This document shows, piece after piece, positions 6,425 to 8,155 of a stretch of 8,155 bases of DNA. The notes beneath the pieces are model-generated. The model was not told the origin of the DNA. It did not search any database and saw only the letters and a list, made by a program, of their open reading frames with translations. The first letter of the stretch is position 1. Every line of letters begins with the position of its first letter. A program made the translations under genes and the position numbers. Location of the stretch: positions 1-8,155 of the forward strand of contig JAFGQD010000055.1 of assembly GCA_016935875.1 (NCBI GenBank). The letters are read 5' to 3'. The stretch comes from Deltaproteobacteria bacterium (GTDB lineage: Bacteria > Desulfobacterota > Syntrophia > Syntrophales > UBA2210).

Positions 6425-6455
6425 GAGGTATCCCTCCAGTTTTCAGTGCATGAAA
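6425..6455 (+). promoter_or_regulatory. Candidate upstream activator sites (two dyads)
   Basis: GAGG-TATC-CCTC (6425-6436) and TTTCA-GTGCA-TGAAA (6441-6455) are both exact inverted repeats. They are centred about 110 and 95 bp upstream of the predicted sigma-54 start near 6541, the usual distance for NtrC-class enhancer sites. No TGTC-N10-GACA site, as described for E. coli GlrR, was seen in the interval. Confidence 0.42.
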
Positions 6456-6515
6456 TAACCTTCACTATCCCACCTCTTCATAGAGCAACTCTTTACTTTT
6501 ACTGATTATATTTCA

Positions 6516-6531
6516 TGGCACTCTTCATGCT
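6516..6531 (+). promoter_or_regulatory. Sigma-54 promoter
   Basis: TGGCAC-N5-ATGCT fits the consensus TGGCAC-N5-TTGCW with one mismatch. The -24 GG (6517-6518) and -12 GC (6529-6530) are separated by exactly 10 nt, the spacing required by RpoN. Transcription would start near 6541, leaving about 55 nt of leader before the ATG at 6596. A sigma-54 activator is encoded just upstream. Confidence 0.74.
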
Positions 6532-6580
6532 AAGAAGCCCTGTATGCTCAACAAACAAGGTGCGTAATAAAAAATGGTAA

Positions 6581-6586
6581 GAAGGA
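6581..6586 (+). promoter_or_regulatory. Ribosome binding site of the small lipoprotein gene
   Basis: GAAGGA lies 9 nt before the ATG at 6596. It is one of the better SD sequences in the window and the main support for translation of this short gene. Confidence 0.6.
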
Positions 6587-6595
6587 AATAATTAT

Positions 6596-6751
6596 ATGAT
6601 ATCCGTATTTGTCACAGGAATACTATTCGTGATTACCTTTATTATATCCGGGTGCAAGATAGCGCAAAGAGACATTCCCACCATACATGCCCCCCAAAAG
6701 AAATCAATGTCACTTCACACTATTCAACCTTCACAACACCTGATGAGATAG
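6596..6751 (+). CDS. Small predicted lipoprotein (51 residues)
   Basis: A short reading frame starting MISVFVTGILFVITFIISGC, with a hydrophobic stretch and an ISGC lipobox (Cys20 lipidated). The mature peptide is only about 32 residues, rich in Gln, His, Ser and Lys (KIAQRDIPTIHAPQKK...). There is no basic residue at the N-terminus, unusual for a signal peptide. A good SD and the sigma-54 promoter upstream support expression. Its stop is 4 nt before the next ATG, suggesting coupled translation with the FN3 protein. No family is recognised. It could be an entry-exclusion or anchor type small lipoprotein, a leader peptide, or the remnant of a longer gene. The lipobox argues for a real product. 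Confidence 0.58.
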   Translation: MISVFVTGILFVITFIISGCKIAQRDIPTIHAPQKKSMSLHTIQPSQHLMR

Positions 6752-6755
6752 CAAA

Positions 6756-7655
6756 ATGGGAAGTGATTGTAACACACAATATAATATTGTTAATTCAGAT
6801 CTCACAAGAAATTGTAAAAGGAACTATATATTCATTATATGCATTATTTTTACTATCTTTTACATAACCATTCCAACTCTTCACGATTCTCATGCTGCCG
6901 AAGTGACACTGGAATGGGATGCAAATTATGAATCCAATATCAATGGCTACAAAATATACTATGGCCCGGAAAGCGAATACTACTCACACAGTATCGACGT
7001 GGGAAACTGCACGAGCTTTACCATATCAGGTCTTGAAGAAGAACAAACCTACTTTTTTGCTGCAACAGCGTACACTTTTTCAGGATATGAGAGTGATTAT
7101 TCGAATGAGGTTTCTTACACACCCACATGGGAGAACGTGCCTCCTGTTGACTGCAACGAGGAAGTGATTGAACTACTCGAGGGATGGAACCTGGTTTCCC
7201 TGAACAGGCAACCTGAGAATACGGATATAACGGCGGTACTGGATACGATAAACGGGAAATATCTTAGCGTATGGCTTTTCGATGATGACTGGAAGGTCTA
7301 TAATCCTGACAATCCACAGTCCAGCAGCCTGGAAACTATGGAGGCCGGATACGGATACTGGATTAACATGAAAGAAGCGGGGACTCTGGTGGCCCAGGTC
7401 ACCACATTTTTCATCTCTTCAATAGAGCTTGCAGAGGGATGGAATATGGTCAGCTATCATGGAGCAGAGGCCATGCCGGTAACCGATGCAGTGGCTTCCA
7501 TAGAGGATACATGTATATCGGTATGGTCGTTTGAGAATACTATTTGGAAGGTCTATAACCCCTCCAATCCTGCGTCCAGCAGCCTGACGATTATGAAGCC
7601 GGGATACGGGTATTGGATACATGTTGCAGAGGCCTGCACGTGGACTTTACCTTAG
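6756..7655 (+). CDS. Secreted FN3-domain protein with two GWN(L/M)VS...GYGYWI modules
   Basis: A 299-residue exported protein. An unusually long polar n-region (1-23) precedes a hydrophobic segment (24-40) and a likely cleavage site SHA|AE (47/48). A fibronectin type III domain (about 48-123) shows VTLEWD, INGYKIYYGPESEYY, FTISGL, TYFFAATAY and SNEVSYTP. Two copies of a second module follow (about 137-216 and 222-299). Each has (L/A)EGWN(L/M)VS, (I/L)SVW.F, WKVYNP.NP.SSSL and a C-terminal GYGYWI. The protein ends with the second module, with no anchor, so it may be released or held by partners. The start ATG has only a weak SD and probably relies on the preceding lipoprotein gene; no better in-frame start was found. 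A binding or structural role outside the cell is inferred from the domains; no enzyme motif is visible. Confidence 0.87.
   Translation: MGSDCNTQYNIVNSDLTRNCKRNYIFIICIIFTIFYITIPTLHDSHAAEVTLEWDANYESNINGYKIYYGPESEYYSHSIDVGNCTSFTISGLEEEQTYFFAATAYTFSGYESDYSNEVSYTPTWENVPPVDCNEEVIELLEGWNLVSLNRQPENTDITAVLDTINGKYLSVWLFDDDWKVYNPDNPQSSSLETMEAGYGYWINMKEAGTLVAQVTTFFISSIELAEGWNMVSYHGAEAMPVTDAVASIEDTCISVWSFENTIWKVYNPSNPASSSLTIMKPGYGYWIHVAEACTWTLP
7170..7385 (+). repeat. GWNLVS...GYGYWI module copy 1
   Basis: Residues about 139-210 of the FN3 protein. DNA as well as protein is conserved with copy 2: both share TGGAAGGTCTATAA and CCAGCAGCCTG. This points to a tandem intragenic duplication. Confidence 0.8.
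7425..7640 (+). repeat. GWNMVS...GYGYWI module copy 2
   Basis: Residues about 224-295, 255 bp downstream of copy 1 and of matching length. The WKVYNP and SSSL cores and the GYGYWI end are unchanged, while the middle (PVTDAVASIEDTC) has diverged from copy 1. Confidence 0.8.
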
Positions 7656-7678
7656 AAGAGTAAGGATGGTGACTTAAA

Positions 7679-8155
7679 ATGAAATATAACAAAGAACGGA
7701 CAAATTCGGTGGTATACAGATACCTGTCGCTATTAACACTATTTGCGCTGTTAGTGATGCCCGTGTATGTCGTTGCGGACGAGCCTCCGTCCATACCTGC
7801 CAATATCCATGGAACGGTTACTGTAAACGGTATCCCTGTCACCGGCGCCGGCTATACCGTCTCCGGCGGCGGTGTTCAAAGCGGTCTTGACGGCAGTGGC
7901 GAGTATCTCTTGACGATACCGGGTGGAGGCTCCGGATATCTTAGTGTTTTGAGATATGGGAGCCCGTTGACTGTAACTAATGGTTATTTTTCCGTTACAG
8001 GCGGAGACGATATATGGATTAATCTCCGAGCACTCGATATCCCCATTACCTTTAATGCCGCGTCAACCAGTATTATGGAAGGGGAATTTGTGACCCTTTC
8101 CTGGAGTATCTCCAATGCCGACTATGCGAGCATCGACAAGGGTGTCGGCAGCATA
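7679..8155 (+). CDS. Secreted Ig-like multidomain protein, N-terminal part (3' end outside window)
   Basis: The frame is open from ATG 7679 to the window edge, 159 residues visible. A signal peptide (basic MKYNKER, hydrophobic core about 16-32, likely cleavage VVA|DE at 33/34) is followed by a Gly-rich beta domain (about 40-92). That domain (HGTVTVNGIPVTGAGYTVSG, GSGEYLLTIPGG) looks like a carboxypeptidase-regulatory or CnaB-type module. From about residue 121 an Ig-like repeat of a style frequent in large surface proteins begins (IMEGEFVTLSWSISNADYA, ASIDKGVGSI). The start is 23 nt after the FN3 gene, with AAGGA and GGTGA upstream; GGTGA is 6 nt from the ATG. Same orientation and short spacing place it in the sigma-54 operon. 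Such proteins are usually long repeat adhesins or surface scaffolds, which cannot be confirmed here. Confidence 0.85.
   Translation, partial: MKYNKERTNSVVYRYLSLLTLFALLVMPVYVVADEPPSIPANIHGTVTVNGIPVTGAGYTVSGGGVQSGLDGSGEYLLTIPGGGSGYLSVLRYGSPLTVTNGYFSVTGGDDIWINLRALDIPITFNAASTSIMEGEFVTLSWSISNADYASIDKGVGSI

Larger units (their letters stand above)
6030..6595 (+). other. Gene-poor interval with repeats and a sigma-54 promoter
   Basis: About 565 bp between the activator and the small lipoprotein gene. I see no convincing coding sequence on either strand. It contains a weak hairpin near 6130, a cluster of inverted repeats (6236-6319), two direct-repeat pairs, two short dyads (6425-6455) and a sigma-54 promoter (6516-6531). 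It could hold a small RNA or a large regulatory region. Confidence 0.7.

Noticed and set aside
6652..6867. 71-codon forward frame overlapping the small lipoprotein and FN3 genes
   Set aside because: GTG-type start with no good ribosome binding site. The product lacks an export signal at its start, and the frame is better explained as an out-of-frame reading of two supported genes.
7591..7842. Reverse-strand frame across the FN3/Ig-like junction
   Set aside because: Opposes two exported-protein genes with signal peptides in the other direction; no domain content.

Overview
The window looks like a chromosomal segment from a Gram-negative bacterium of moderate GC. The Gram-negative call rests on two lipoprotein signal peptides, a YtfJ-like periplasmic protein and a kinase/lipoprotein/sigma-54-activator operon. 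The FN3 and Ig-like surface modules, with wording such as VTLEWD, GYKIYYG and TLSWSISNA, resemble those common in Desulfobacterota (former Deltaproteobacteria) and neighbouring phyla. That placement is inference from protein style; no rRNA or marker phylogeny is available here.

Left part (1-2408): the C-terminal 271 residues of NAD-dependent DNA ligase LigA overlap by 4 bp (ATGA) an acylphosphatase gene. A well-formed sigma-70 promoter then drives a secreted thioredoxin-fold YtfJ-like protein, closed by a clear intrinsic terminator. A second sigma-70-like promoter precedes a 160-residue, single-domain asparaginase-family protein.

Centre (2455-6029): a compact three-gene signalling operon. 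It encodes a membrane histidine kinase, a lipoprotein made of two near-identical TPR-like modules, and an NtrC-class (receiver, AAA+, HTH) sigma-54 activator. Gene order, sizes and the activator's C-terminal helix-turn-helix match the enterobacterial glrK-qseG-glrR (qseEGF) system. The lipoprotein start and signal peptide lie inside the 3' end of the kinase gene (58-bp overlap), with a good ribosome binding site there.

Right part (6030-8155): about 565 bp without a convincing gene holds several inverted and direct repeats. It ends in a good sigma-54 promoter with exact GG-N10-GC spacing (TGGCAC-N5-ATGCT). Downstream, co-oriented, are a 51-residue lipoprotein, a secreted FN3 protein with two copies of a GWN(L/M)VS...GYGYWI module, and the start of a secreted Ig-like multidomain protein that runs off the window.

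Working model (inference): an envelope signal is sensed by the kinase with its lipoprotein partner, phosphorylates the activator, and the activator turns on the adjacent sigma-54 promoter and its secreted-protein operon. The most interesting items are this GlrK/lipoprotein/GlrR-like locus with its duplicated lipoprotein, the sigma-54 promoter with upstream dyads right beside it, and the structured non-coding stretch between them.
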